A stretch of DNA of 64,000 bases from Hymenobacter sedentarius (GCF_001507645.1 NZ_CP013909.1:3906001-3970000), one strand, 5' to 3'. Shown: positions 26,250 through 35,745, numbered from the stretch's first letter. Numbers and translations are program-made. Notes: generated from the letters alone by a model not told the origin.

Positions 26250-27623
26250 TTAGGACGTCACTTCGTCGCTCAGGGCCTGGACGGCGGCCGTGAACTGATG
26301 GCCCCGGTCTTCGTAGTTTTTGAATAAGTCGAAGCTGGCGCAGCAGGGCGAGAGCAGCACCACGTCGCCGGGGGCAGCCAGCGCGGCGGCGCGGCGTACG
26401 GCGTCGGTCATGCTTTGGGTTTCTTCCACGTGGGGCACCACGCTATCGAAGGCGGCGTGGAGCTTGGCATTGTCCACGCCCAGGCAGATGAGAGCCTTCA
26501 CGCGGGCTTCAGCCAGGTGCAGCAGGTTGCTGTAGTCGTTGCCCTTGTCGGTGCCGCCAGCAATCCAGACGATGGGCTGCTTGATGCCGTCGAGGGCGTA
26601 CCAGGCCGCTTCCACGTTGGTGGCCTTGCTGTCGTTGATGAAGCGCACGCCGTTGATTTCGCCCACGGGCTGGAGGCGGTGCTCGGCGTTTTGGAACGTG
26701 GCCAGGGCCGCCTCTATTTGCTCGGGGCTCACGCCCGCAACTCGGGCGGCCAAGACGGCGGCCAGGATATTCTGCCGGTTGTGCTGGCCAATCAAGGGGG
26801 AATTGGCAATGCTTACCTCCTGGCGGTTGTCGGGGCTCAGGTCGGTGGTGAAGTCAACGCAGAGCGTGGTCTCGCCGGTGTAGTAGCCGGCCAGGTGCAC
26901 ATCGTGGCGGTGGTGCAGGCTGAAGGGCAGCAGGCGCGTTTCCATAAAGGAAGACTGCAGGTAGCGGGCCGTCACTTCATCATCGGCGTTGTAGATGAAT
27001 GCGCCCTCGCTGTCCAGGTTGCGGGCAATGCGCAGCTTGGCCTGGGCGTATTTTTCCAGGGAGTAGTCGTAGCGGTCGAGGTGGTCGGGCGTGATGTTGA
27101 GCAGCACCGCAATCCAGGGCTGGAAGTCGTGGGTGTCGTCCAGCTGAAAGCTGCTCAGCTCAATTACGTAGTAGTCGTGCTGGTCGGCAATGACCTGCTC
27201 GGCCAGGCTGTAGCCCACGTTGCCGGCCAGGCCCACGTTCAGGCCCGCGCTTTTCAGCAAGTGGTAGGTGAGCAGCGTGGTGGTGGTTTTGCCGTTGGTG
27301 CCCGTGATGCAGATGCTCCGGGCCTTGGTGTAGCGGCCCGCAAACTCGATTTCTGAGATGATGGGGATTTTCTTCTCCCGCAGCGCTTGAACCACCGGCG
27401 CTTTTTCGGGAATGCCGGGGCTTTTCACCACCTCGTCGGCTTGCAAAATACGCTCCAGCGTGTGCTGGTTTTCCTCGAAGGCTATGCCCGCCTGCGTGAG
27501 CTTCTCCTTATAAGCCGGCTGAATGGCGCCGCGGTCCGACACAAACACGGCGTGCCCTTTGGCCTGCGCCAACAGGGCCGCCCCAACGCCGCTTTCGGCC
27601 GCTCCCAGAATTACAATGTTCAT
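26250..27623 (-). CDS. murD: UDP-N-acetylmuramoyl-L-alanine--D-glutamate ligase
   Basis: 457 aa from the ATG at 27623 (MNIVILGAAESGVGAALL). An upstream in-frame ATG at 27662 would start inside the adjacent hairpin repeat. P-loop GTNGKTTTTLL, NITPDHLDRY, NDSKATNVEA and the late LLSPCCASFDLFKNYEDRG are MurD-specific. It adds D-Glu to UDP-MurNAc-L-Ala. The hairpin copy at 27629-27724 fills the gap between mraY and murD. Confidence 0.96.
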   Translation of the reverse strand: MNIVILGAAESGVGAALLAQAKGHAVFVSDRGAIQPAYKEKLTQAGIAFEENQHTLERILQADEVVKSPGIPEKAPVVQALREKKIPIISEIEFAGRYTKARSICITGTNGKTTTTLLTYHLLKSAGLNVGLAGNVGYSLAEQVIADQHDYYVIELSSFQLDDTHDFQPWIAVLLNITPDHLDRYDYSLEKYAQAKLRIARNLDSEGAFIYNADDEVTARYLQSSFMETRLLPFSLHHRHDVHLAGYYTGETTLCVDFTTDLSPDNRQEVSIANSPLIGQHNRQNILAAVLAARVAGVSPEQIEAALATFQNAEHRLQPVGEINGVRFINDSKATNVEAAWYALDGIKQPIVWIAGGTDKGNDYSNLLHLAEARVKALICLGVDNAKLHAAFDSVVPHVEETQSMTDAVRRAAALAAPGDVVLLSPCCASFDLFKNYEDRGHQFTAAVQALSDEVTS

Positions 27624-27628
27624 TTTAT

Positions 27629-27724
27629 CTGTCATGCTGAGCAGAGCGAAGCATCTTATCACGTTGAGTTTTACACCAAGCAGGGCGACCGTGATAAGGT
27701 CCTTCGCTCCGCTCAGGATGACAG
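27629..27724. repeat. Long hairpin repeat (copy 3, diverged)
   Basis: 35-bp arms (27629-27663 and 27690-27724) with four mismatches, starting CTGTCATGCTGAGCAGAGCG. It lies entirely between the mraY stop (27733) and the murD start (27623), inside an operon, so it must be readable by the polymerase. Confidence 0.8.
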
Positions 27725-27732
27725 ACGTATTT

Positions 27733-28953
27733 CTAACGCAGTTTCAGGGTAACCAAGGTAATGACGGCCAGCATGATGCCCACAATCCAGAAGCGCGACA
27801 CGATTTTGGATTCGTGGTAGCCCAACTTCTGGTAGTGGTGGTGGAGCGGCGACATGCGCAGCAGGCGGCGGCCTTCGCCGTACTTGCGCCGGGTGTACTT
27901 AAAGTAGCTCACCTGCACGATAACCGACAGGTTCTCAATCAAAAACACGCCGCACAGAATCGGAATTAGCAGCTCCTTTCGCACAATTAGCGCCAGAACT
28001 GCAATGATGCCGCCCAGGGCCAGGGAGCCCGTGTCGCCCATGAATACCTGCGCCGGATAGCTGTTATACCACAAAAACCCGATGCACGCCCCCACGAAAG
28101 CCGTGCAGAAAATAACCAGCTCACCGGAGTCTGGGATGAACATTACGTCCAGGTAATCAGCCAGCAGTGCGTTGCCGCTCACGAAGGCGAAGATTGCCAG
28201 CGTGATGCCGATAATGGCCGAGGTGCCGGCCGCCAGCCCGTCGAGGCCGTCGGTGATGTTGGCGCCGTTGCTCACAGCCGTTATCAGGAAGATGACAATG
28301 GGGATGTAGAGTACGCCGTACAGACCGTTGAAGAAGGTGCCGGCTGTAGCAAACAAGTCGCCATAATTGAGCTCGTTGTTCTTCATGAACGGCACTGTGG
28401 TAATCATCAGGTGCACGTCTTTGAAGACTTTGCTGGCCTCAATGGCTGAAAACTGGCCGTTGGGCATCAGGTACTCGCGCACGGTTATCTCGTTGCTGTA
28501 AAACAGCACCCAGCCCACCGTGATGCCTAGCCCCACCTGGCCCAGCACCTTAAACCGGCCACTCAAGCCTTCCTTGTTCTTACGAAATACCTTAATGTAG
28601 TCGTCCAGGAAGCCAATCAGCCCCAGCCACACCGTGCTCAGCAGCATGAGGATAATGTAGATATTGCGCAACCGCGCCAGCAGAATAACCGGCACGAGAA
28701 TGGCCAGTATGATTATGAGGCCGCCCATAGTGGGGGTACCTTTTTTCTCGTTTTGGCCCTGCAGGCCCAGGTCGCGAATGCTTTCCCCCACCTGCTTTTT
28801 TTGCAGTACCTGGATAAGGCGATTGCCAAACAGCAAGGCGATGAGCAGGGAAATGACCACCGCCAGGCCGGCGCGGAACGTGGTGTACTGAAACACCCCG
28901 GTGCCGGGCAGGTGGTAATGCTCGTGGAGGTAACGGAAAAGGTAAAAAAGCAT
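27733..28953 (-). CDS. mraY: Phospho-N-acetylmuramoyl-pentapeptide transferase
   Basis: 406 aa with 10 transmembrane helices. It makes lipid I by moving phospho-MurNAc-pentapeptide to undecaprenyl phosphate. [19 protein letters not shown] (catalytic Asp pair), [15 protein letters not shown] and the HHHYQK motif are present. The length of about 406 aa is typical for Bacteroidota, longer than the 360 of E. coli. Both flanking gaps in the operon contain hairpin repeats. Confidence 0.97.
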   Translation of the reverse strand: MLFYLFRYLHEHYHLPGTGVFQYTTFRAGLAVVISLLIALLFGNRLIQVLQKKQVGESIRDLGLQGQNEKKGTPTMGGLIIILAILVPVILLARLRNIYIILMLLSTVWLGLIGFLDDYIKVFRKNKEGLSGRFKVLGQVGLGITVGWVLFYSNEITVREYLMPNGQFSAIEASKVFKDVHLMITTVPFMKNNELNYGDLFATAGTFFNGLYGVLYIPIVIFLITAVSNGANITDGLDGLAAGTSAIIGITLAIFAFVSGNALLADYLDVMFIPDSGELVIFCTAFVGACIGFLWYNSYPAQVFMGDTGSLALGGIIAVLALIVRKELLIPILCGVFLIENLSVIVQVSYFKYTRRKYGEGRRLLRMSPLHHHYQKLGYHESKIVSRFWIVGIMLAVITLVTLKLR

Positions 28954-28974
28954 TCGTAAGGGCTTTTAAAAGCC

Positions 28975-29079
28975 AGAACGTCATGCTGAGCGCAGCCGAA
29001 GCATCTCGCGTGCAGCAGTAACCCTGATGATGACAACGAAGCGAGCGAGATGCTTCGGCTGCGCTCAGCATGACGTTCT
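28975..29079. repeat. Long hairpin repeat (copy 4) overlapping the murE stop
   Basis: Perfect 35-bp arms, 28975-29009 and 29045-29079 (start AGAACGTCATGCTGAGCG). The last bases of the right arm overlap the murE stop codon by two bases, so insertion occurred exactly at the gene end. The loop shares CGTGCAGCAGTAA with copy 5. Confidence 0.9.
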
Positions 29080-30550
29080 ATTTATTCAATTGAGCAAAAA
29101 TTTCGGTTAAAATCAGCTTGTCGTCGAACGGGGCTTTCACGCCGCGTATCTCCTGGTAGTTTTCGTGGCCTTTGCCCGCCACCAGCACAATGTCATTGGC
29201 GCCGGCCAGCTCCACGGCCTTTTTAATGGCGGCGCGCCGGTCGGCCACGGTGAGTACTTTGGCCGAATCCGGCGGCGTCACGCCGGCCTGCATCTGGGCC
29301 AGAATGTCGTTGGGGTCCTCGAAGCGCGGGTTGTCGGCCGTAAGGATGACCTTATTAGAAAGGCGCGCGGCCAAGTTGGCCATGATGGGGCGCTTGGCGG
29401 CGTCGCGGTTGCCGCCGCAGCCCACCACCGTAATGATTTGCTGGCTGGGCTGGCGGATTTCGTGCAGCGTTTGCAGCACGTTTTCCAGCGCATCGGGCGT
29501 GTGGGCGTAGTCGATGATGCCGGTGATGCCCTGCTGGGCCGACACGACTGGCTCGAAGCGGCCGGGAGCCGTGGTCAGGCCCGAGAGGATGGTGAGCACC
29601 TCGGTGGGGTCTTCGCCCAGCAGCACGGCGGCCCCGTACACGGCCAGCAGATTGTAGGCGTTGAACACGCCAATGAGCCGAAACAGGATTTCGCGGCCGT
29701 CAATCTCGAGGTGCAGGCCGTGCACTTCGTTGGCAATGAGCTTGGCCCGGAACGTAGCGGCCCCGCGCAGGGAATAGGTTTCGCGGCGGGCGGCGGTGTT
29801 TTGCAGCATCACCGGGCCGCGCTTGTCATCGGCGTTGGTCAGGGCAAAAGCAGTCTTGGGCAGGGCATCGAAGAAGCCCTTTTTTGCCTTCAGGTAGTTG
29901 TCGAACGTGCCGTGGTAGTCGAGGTGGTCGTGGGTGAGGTTGGTGAACACGCCTCCGGCAAAGCGCAGGCCGGTCACGCGGTGCTGGGCCACGGCGTGGC
30001 TGCTCACTTCCATGCAGGCGTGGGTGCAGCCGGCCGCTACCATGCGGGCCAGCAGCGCATTCAGCCGAATGGAATCGGGCGTGGTGTGGGTGGAGGGAAT
30101 AACCTCTTCGTCAATCTGGTTTTGCACCGTGCTCAGCAAGCCGGCGTGGTAGCCCAACTCGCGCAACAGCTTGTGCAGCAGCGTAGCGCACGTGGTTTTG
30201 CCATTGGTACCCGTGATGCCGATGAGCTGCAGTTGCCGCGATGGGTGCCCGTAAAAAGCCGCTGCCATGTGCGCCAAGGCGGCCGCGCTGTTTTCCACCA
30301 CTACATAAGAGGTAGCTGGGTTCAGCACCGCCGGCAGCTCTTCGCACACCACGGCAGCCAGGCCCTGTGCCACAGCAGTTTCAATGAACTTGTGGCCGTC
30401 GGTGGCCGTGCCGCGCAGGGCACAAAACGCCACACCCGGACCCGCCTCCCGCGAATCGAGCGTGAGCGCAGTAATCAGCACGTCGGTGGGGCCGTGCTGA
30501 GCCAGCACGGTCACGTCGGTAAGCAGGGAAAAGAGCGGTAGAGAAATCAT
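29078..30550 (-). CDS. murE: UDP-N-acetylmuramoyl-tripeptide ligase (diaminopimelate-adding)
   Basis: 490 aa. P-loop GTNGKTTCATLL, THTTPDSIRLN, and EVSSHAVAQHRV are present. The DNPRFED motif in the C-domain is the specificity signature for meso-diaminopimelate (lysine enzymes lack it), so the wall is DAP-type as expected for Bacteroidota. It lies between ftsI and mraY. Confidence 0.97.
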   Translation of the reverse strand: MISLPLFSLLTDVTVLAQHGPTDVLITALTLDSREAGPGVAFCALRGTATDGHKFIETAVAQGLAAVVCEELPAVLNPATSYVVVENSAAALAHMAAAFYGHPSRQLQLIGITGTNGKTTCATLLHKLLRELGYHAGLLSTVQNQIDEEVIPSTHTTPDSIRLNALLARMVAAGCTHACMEVSSHAVAQHRVTGLRFAGGVFTNLTHDHLDYHGTFDNYLKAKKGFFDALPKTAFALTNADDKRGPVMLQNTAARRETYSLRGAATFRAKLIANEVHGLHLEIDGREILFRLIGVFNAYNLLAVYGAAVLLGEDPTEVLTILSGLTTAPGRFEPVVSAQQGITGIIDYAHTPDALENVLQTLHEIRQPSQQIITVVGCGGNRDAAKRPIMANLAARLSNKVILTADNPRFEDPNDILAQMQAGVTPPDSAKVLTVADRRAAIKKAVELAGANDIVLVAGKGHENYQEIRGVKAPFDDKLILTEIFAQLNK

Positions 30551-30594
30551 TGAAATAACGTTCAGCTCACTTGGAAGCCGGCATTGCCCAGCGG

Positions 30595-33036
30595 CTAGGT
30601 CCGGCGGACGGCAGGTTTTGCAGGTGCCGGGGCAGCTGCCTTTTTAGCATTCTTGGGAGCGGCTTTTTCGGTTGCAGCCTTGGGAGCAGTTTTGCCAGTG
30701 GTAACAGCAGGCTTGGAAACGGCTTCGGTAGCTGCCTTGGGTTTGGAGCGAACCGGTGGGTTTACCTTGGCTTTGGCCGACGAGGCGAAAGGCTTTATCA
30801 CGAGCGCCTTGGCCACCGGCTCGGGGTCGGCAGGAGTCAGGAGCTTGTTTTCGGCCAGGTCGGTGTGCTCCGGTTCCGGCAAAGCCTTGGGCGCAGTTAG
30901 ACGCGGGCCCGACTCCACGAGCGTAAGCGTGATAACATCGCCCCGCTTGATGGGCGAGCCCACCGGCAGCGACTGCTCCCGCACCCGGCCGGTACCAGTG
31001 GCCCGCACGTGCAGACCCCGGTTTTCCAGCAGAAACAGGGCATCGCGCAGCGAAAGGCCGCTTACCTGAGGCACGCGACCCGGACGCACCGGGTTCACGA
31101 CCAGCGCCACCGTGCGCGCGTGAAACGCTGTGTCAGAAGCCGCGCGCACCCACTCTTCTCCGCCCGTGGCCTGGGTCTTACCGGCCAGGCCCAGCTTCTG
31201 GCACACCAGGGCCAGCTCCTCCTGCATGCCGGCGCGCACCAGCGGCACGTGGCTCTTGTTCAGGCGGGCTTTGGCGAGCAGCGGGCGCTGGCTCAGCAGG
31301 TCGCGGGCCATGCACTTATCGGCCACCTCGCGGAACACCGGCGCAGCCACATCGGCGCCGTAGATGCGGCCGTTGCGGGGCGAGTCCACCACCACAATGC
31401 AGCTGTACTTGGGCTTATCGGCCGGGAAGTAGCCGCAGAAGCTCGTGGAATATGTCTTGGTGTACTGGCCGTTTTTAAACTTCCAGGCCGTCCCGGTTTT
31501 GCCGGCAATGCTATAGTCTTTGGGCCGGATGGCGCGGGCGGTGCCCTCGGTCACCACCCCTTCCATCATGGCTTTCACCTTGGCCAGGGTGGCCTCCGAG
31601 CAGATTTTGGGGTTCAGTACCTTGGTTTCGTTGCGCTGCAACACCTTATCGGCCTGCTTGATTTCTTTTACGATGAGCGGCTGCACCTTCACGCCGCCAT
31701 TGGCCACGGCGTTGTAAAAGGCCAGGGTTTGCAGGGGCGCCAGCTTCAGCTCGTAGCCGATGCTCATGGTAGTGAGCGAGGTTTTGCTCCAGCTGCGGTC
31801 GGTGGGGTCTTTCACGTAGGGCCGGGCCTCGCCGGCCATCTGGAAGCCCAGGGGCTTGTCGAGGCCGAACCTCTTGAGGTAATCGGTGTACTCGGCTGGG
31901 TTTTTCGCGAAGTTCTCGTTCACCAGCCGAGCCACCCCGATGTTGGACGACTTCTCGAACACCTGCTGCACCGTGATGCGCCCGTACCCGTGCGAGTCCG
32001 ATTTTACGGCGCCGCCTACCAGCATGCGGCCGTTGCCGGTGTCCACGATGTCGTCGAGCTTGATGTCGGGCCGGGCTTCAAACAAGGCCATCATCGACGC
32101 TAGCTTGAAAGTGGAGCCGGGCTCGGTGCGGCCCTGGTCGGCAAAAGCGTAGTTGTAGTCCTCCTTATATGTATCGTCCGAAGCCTTGCCCAAGTTGGCC
32201 ACGGCCTTGATTTCGCCGGTGGCTACTTCCATCAGTATCACGCAGCCATATTCGGCATTGTTGTCGACCAGGGACTTGTACAAGGCATTTTCGGCCACAT
32301 CCTGCAGGTTGATGTCGAGCGTGGTCTTCACATCGTAGCCGGGCAGGGGCTTGATTTCGGTGCCGTCGTACACGGGTTTCACGCCGCCGGGCACCCGCTC
32401 AAACAAGGCCTCGCCGGATTTGCCTGCCAGGCTTTGTTCGAAAGTGTACTCCAGGCCGGCGCCGTGGTGGTCCTCGTTTACGAAGCCGATGGTGCGCTGG
32501 GCCAGCCCTCCAAAGGGCCGGAAGCGCTTGTCTACCTTCTCAAAAATGGCCCCGCCGCGGTTGCGCTTGGCCCGGAAGATGGGCCATTTGGCCAGCAGCT
32601 TCTTTTCCTGAAAGTTGATTTGGCGGGAGTTGAGCCGGATGTACCGCACCATGGGGTGGCGAGGGTCGCGGGCATTCACCAGCCGGCGCCGGTACTCCTG
32701 CACGCTGCGGTCGCCAAAAAAGTGGGATAAATGCCAGGCCAACGAATCCACACCGGCACGGAATACGGCGTCGTCGACCACGCCAGGGTCCCAGGCCACC
32801 CGGTAGAAGGGCAGCGAGGTAGCCATAATGCTCTCGTTATCAGAGTAAATATTGCCCCGCGTGGCCGGCACCGGCTGGTAGCTGATGCGCCGCTCCTGCT
32901 CCAGGGCCCGCCACTTGGTGCCTTCCTGATATTGAATCTTGGTGGCCTTCCAGAAAATAGCGCTCGAAAACACGGCGACCCCCAAAAAGGCCAGCCGCAC
33001 CCGCGTGACAATGGACTTCTTTACGCTGCCTTTCAT
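30595..33036 (-). CDS. ftsI: Septal transpeptidase FtsI (PBP3) with PASTA domain and basic tail
   Basis: 813 aa, class B penicillin-binding protein. One N-terminal membrane helix (about 14-30) and the dimerisation domain are followed by a transpeptidase domain with the catalytic SxxK (STFK, Ser308), SSN at 363-365 and KTGTAW. A PASTA domain follows at about 650-710 (RVPQVSGLSLRDALFLLENR). Beyond it is a tail of about 100 residues rich in Ala, Lys and Pro (for example TAPKAATEKAAPKNAKKAAA), more basic and longer than usual. The ATG overlaps the stop of the ftsL-like gene (ATGA), implying translational coupling. Confidence 0.95.
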   Translation of the reverse strand: MKGSVKKSIVTRVRLAFLGVAVFSSAIFWKATKIQYQEGTKWRALEQERRISYQPVPATRGNIYSDNESIMATSLPFYRVAWDPGVVDDAVFRAGVDSLAWHLSHFFGDRSVQEYRRRLVNARDPRHPMVRYIRLNSRQINFQEKKLLAKWPIFRAKRNRGGAIFEKVDKRFRPFGGLAQRTIGFVNEDHHGAGLEYTFEQSLAGKSGEALFERVPGGVKPVYDGTEIKPLPGYDVKTTLDINLQDVAENALYKSLVDNNAEYGCVILMEVATGEIKAVANLGKASDDTYKEDYNYAFADQGRTEPGSTFKLASMMALFEARPDIKLDDIVDTGNGRMLVGGAVKSDSHGYGRITVQQVFEKSSNIGVARLVNENFAKNPAEYTDYLKRFGLDKPLGFQMAGEARPYVKDPTDRSWSKTSLTTMSIGYELKLAPLQTLAFYNAVANGGVKVQPLIVKEIKQADKVLQRNETKVLNPKICSEATLAKVKAMMEGVVTEGTARAIRPKDYSIAGKTGTAWKFKNGQYTKTYSTSFCGYFPADKPKYSCIVVVDSPRNGRIYGADVAAPVFREVADKCMARDLLSQRPLLAKARLNKSHVPLVRAGMQEELALVCQKLGLAGKTQATGGEEWVRAASDTAFHARTVALVVNPVRPGRVPQVSGLSLRDALFLLENRGLHVRATGTGRVREQSLPVGSPIKRGDVITLTLVESGPRLTAPKALPEPEHTDLAENKLLTPADPEPVAKALVIKPFASSAKAKVNPPVRSKPKAATEAVSKPAVTTGKTAPKAATEKAAPKNAKKAAAPAPAKPAVRRT

Positions 33037-33926
33037 CGGGAATGGGCTCTAACTGCCTGCTTGGTTGTCGGTTTCGCTTTGTGCGGGCTTGTGCCTTTTT
33101 GTGCCTTGCTCCTGCTGTTGGGCTTATTGTTCGAGCTAACTTTTGCCGGCCTGGATTTCGCTTTTATGGGTTGAGCTGAAGCGCGGCGCGCGGCCGAAAC
33201 AGGCGCGCTGGCCTCGGTAGTATCGCCATCCAGGGCCAGGGGCGGCGCAATGATTTCGGGGCCGCTATTCTCGTCGTCACCCGTTGTGGCGGCCCTATTG
33301 CGGCCGGCCAGCAGGTCGTTTTGCTGAGCTGCCGCCGAGTCACGAGCAGCTCGCGCGGCCAGGGTATCGGCCGTGAGCACGGGCATCAGCTCCAGCTCGG
33401 CCGCGTCGAGGTGGCCAGCGGGCACCGAGATGCGAAAGGGCGGCGACGAGCTTTCCACCAAGCCGAAGGCGGCCACTTTGCGGGCCACCTCACTCTGTTT
33501 GCTCGCCTCCATGTAGTCGGATTTCAGCGTGGTGTAGTCGGCGCGCAGGTCTTCGGTCTCCTGCTTGAGGCGCTGAATGCTGCGGTTCATGCGGTTGCCG
33601 TAGTGCGTATTGCCGATGTAAAGCAGCGTGATGGCCATAATAAACAGCAGGTGCGGCAGGAAGCGCACCGGCAGGCCTTCCCGAAACAGGCCGTCCACGC
33701 TGGTCACCCGGTCGAGCAGGGAGAACAGGCTCCAGTTGCTCTTCGGTCGGGGTTCGGGTTTGGGCTTGCGCGGGCGGGGCTCGGGGGCCGGGGCTCGCAC
33801 TGGCTCCGGCTCGGGCATTTCTACCGCCGCGGCTTCGGGCATCACCTCGGGAGCCGGCGCGGGTACTTCGCGGGGCACGTTGGCCCGGCGCTGGCTGTCG
33901 GAGGGTTTGAGCGTATTGGTGGCCAC
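33033..33926 (-). CDS. ftsL: FtsL-like divisome protein with long flanking tails
   Basis: 297 aa, much longer than the roughly 100 aa of classic FtsL. It begins with a Pro/Glu-rich cytoplasmic region (about 1-95). A single membrane helix (LPHLLFIMAITLLYIGN) lies at about 90-107, then a coiled coil (IQRLKQETEDLRADYTTLKSDY), the expected FtsL architecture. The C-terminal half is low complexity and ends in a Ser/Lys-rich tail. The assignment rests on topology and position between rsmH and ftsI. Its end overlaps ftsI by 4 bases. Confidence 0.75.
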   Translation of the reverse strand: MATNTLKPSDSQRRANVPREVPAPAPEVMPEAAAVEMPEPEPVRAPAPEPRPRKPKPEPRPKSNWSLFSLLDRVTSVDGLFREGLPVRFLPHLLFIMAITLLYIGNTHYGNRMNRSIQRLKQETEDLRADYTTLKSDYMEASKQSEVARKVAAFGLVESSSPPFRISVPAGHLDAAELELMPVLTADTLAARAARDSAAAQQNDLLAGRNRAATTGDDENSGPEIIAPPLALDGDTTEASAPVSAARRASAQPIKAKSRPAKVSSNNKPNSRSKAQKGTSPHKAKPTTKQAVRAHSR

Positions 33927-34045
33927 AGGCTGCTAGTCAGGAATGCTTTTACACGAACTTAAAAAGGCGTTACAGCGAAGGTTGATGGGTGAGCAATGGC
34001 GGGGCTGGCCGGCGAAAACCGCCGCTATCCCCGCCTGAAATCCGT

Positions 34046-34972
34046 TCACTCATTTCGAATCGCAACACGCAATTTAGCACTTCGAGCTCGGCTATTCAGC
34101 GCTACTTCGGCGGGGTCGGCTTCTTCGGGCTTGCGGTTCACGGCTTCAAATGGCTTGCTTTCATTGCCAAAGAAGTCTTTTTCCACGGACCCAAAAAACT
34201 TGCCCTTGGCAATAAAATTTTTCACCAGCCGGTCTTCCAGCGAATGGTAGCTGAGCACGACCAGGCGCCCACCCGGCCGCAGCACCTCGGCAGTTTGCAG
34301 CAGCATCTCCTGCAAGGCCTGCATTTCCTGGTTCACTTCAATGCGCAGGGCCTGGAAAACTTGGGCCAGGTACTTGTTCTCTTTGCCGCGGGGGGTGCAC
34401 GGCTGAATGGCTTGCTTGAGTTCGGCAATGGTTTCGAGGCGCCGGCCGCGGCGGGCGGCTACCACCGTCTGGGCCAGGGTCCGGGCGTTGGTCACTTCGC
34501 CGTACATGCCGAAGATGCGGTGCAGGTCGGCCTCCTTGTAATCGTTCAGGATATCGGCGGCCGTCAGGGGGCCGTCGGGGTCCATGCGCATGTCCAGGGG
34601 CCCATCAAAACGGGTCGAAAAGCCCCTTTCCGGCGTATCAAACTGGTGCGAGCTAACCCCAAGGTCGGCCAGCAGGCCATCTACCGGCAAAGCGCCAAGT
34701 TGCTGCAATTCAGACGATAAATTGCGAAAGTTCGCCTTTACAAATGTGAATTGGGGGCGAGTTAACTTTTCTGCCTCTGCTTCCGCATCGGCATCCTGGT
34801 CGAAACTGTAGAGGTGGCCGGTGGTGAGCTTTTCGAGAATGCGGGCCGAGTGCCCTCCCCCACCAAAGGTGACGTCGACGTACCGGCCGTTGGGCTGAAT
34901 GTCGAGCGCGGCCAAGCATTGGGCCAGCATCACCGGACGGTGGTAGGCGGTATCGTTGGAATAGTCGCTCAC
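34046..34972 (-). CDS. rsmH: 16S rRNA (cytosine-1402-N4)-methyltransferase RsmH
   Basis: 308 aa, starting with GTG at 34972 that overlaps the mraZ stop (GTGA). HRPVMLAQCL, the SAM-binding VDVTFGGGGHSARIL, LADLGVSSHQFDTPERGFS and VLSYHSLEDRLVK are diagnostic of MraW/RsmH. It methylates C1402 in the ribosomal decoding centre. Second gene of the division cluster. Confidence 0.96.
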   Translation of the reverse strand: MSDYSNDTAYHRPVMLAQCLAALDIQPNGRYVDVTFGGGGHSARILEKLTTGHLYSFDQDADAEAEAEKLTRPQFTFVKANFRNLSSELQQLGALPVDGLLADLGVSSHQFDTPERGFSTRFDGPLDMRMDPDGPLTAADILNDYKEADLHRIFGMYGEVTNARTLAQTVVAARRGRRLETIAELKQAIQPCTPRGKENKYLAQVFQALRIEVNQEMQALQEMLLQTAEVLRPGGRLVVLSYHSLEDRLVKNFIAKGKFFGSVEKDFFGNESKPFEAVNRKPEEADPAEVALNSRARSAKLRVAIRNE

Positions 34973-35442
34973 GCAATGGGCCCGCCTAGCGGCGGAGTAT
35001 CTACCGACAAAAACTTCTGTGCCAACTTACTAAAGCTTTGCTGGTCTTTGATTAGAAACTCGTCGTAACGGCTGGGGTCCCAGATTTCGCACCTGTTGCC
35101 CAAGCCAACGATAATAGCTTCCTTCTCGATACCAGCGTAGCGTAACATGCTGCGTGGCAACATGAAGCGACTGATACTATCAAGCTCCACTTCAGTCATA
35201 CCCCGGAAAAAATTCCGTTGAAACTGGCGGTACTCCTCGTTGAATTCATCGAGGGCCATCACCTTCTCGTGGATGACGCCCCACGCCGACCGGGGGTACA
35301 ATACCAGGCAGGGCTCAAAGCCGCGCACGAGCACCAGCTGGTTGCCCGACTGCTCGGGCAGGTTGCCCTTTACTTTGGCCGGCAACACAAGCCGCCCCTT
35401 CGGGTCAAGCTTGCATTCGTATTCGCCGGACAGCAGATTCAT
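34969..35442 (-). CDS. mraZ: MraZ, transcriptional regulator of the division cluster
   Basis: 157 aa from the ATG at 35442 (MNLLSGEYECKLDPKGRL); the in-frame ATG at 35523 would begin inside the promoter. It has two AbrB-like MraZ domains, with the DPKGRLVLPAKVK motif in the first and RFMLPRSMLRYAGI in the second. MraZ binds repeats upstream of its own gene and controls dcw expression. The matching three-box array and promoter are visible upstream. First gene of the cluster. Confidence 0.95.
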   Translation of the reverse strand: MNLLSGEYECKLDPKGRLVLPAKVKGNLPEQSGNQLVLVRGFEPCLVLYPRSAWGVIHEKVMALDEFNEEYRQFQRNFFRGMTEVELDSISRFMLPRSMLRYAGIEKEAIIVGLGNRCEIWDPSRYDEFLIKDQQSFSKLAQKFLSVDTPPLGGPIA

Positions 35443-35479
35443 GGGCACAAACCGTCGCAGGAAAGTTGAACGGTATTGG

Positions 35480-35509
35480 CAAATGTACGGGAAGCCCTTC
35501 GAAAACCAA
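35480..35509 (-). promoter_or_regulatory. Division cluster promoter
   Basis: On the minus strand TTG, exactly 19 bases, then TACATTTG: a full match to the Bacteroidota -33 and -7 consensus (TTG and TAnnTTTG). It predicts a start near 35473, about 30 bases before the mraZ ATG. The TTG lies inside the first MraZ-like box. Confidence 0.75.
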
Positions 35510-35532
35510 CCACGATTTACCATTTCCTACCA
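35509..35532 (-). promoter_or_regulatory. Putative MraZ operator: three TGGT boxes at 10-bp spacing
   Basis: On the minus strand TGGT occurs three times at exactly 10-base steps (plus-strand ACCA at 35509, 35519 and 35529). In E. coli MraZ recognises three TGGGN repeats with 5-base gaps, the same 10-base period. The array overlaps the -33 element, a good position for repression. Binding is inferred. Confidence 0.7.
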
Positions 35533-35745
35533 CAAAAGAAATAGGGCCTTCCTATATATTTAAAATGGGTTTTCAAGCCGGTTTAGCAACGGGGGATTAT
35601 CAGCCCCCTCATTACCCCAGTTCAGAATTGCCAAAGTGTCAGCCGTTGCATTGGGCTAACTTCCGGCTGGCACGCGCTACATTTTTGGCCAGATTCTACA
35701 CCTACTACGCCCGATTTCCACACTGCTCCTCCGGCACCGAAGCCG

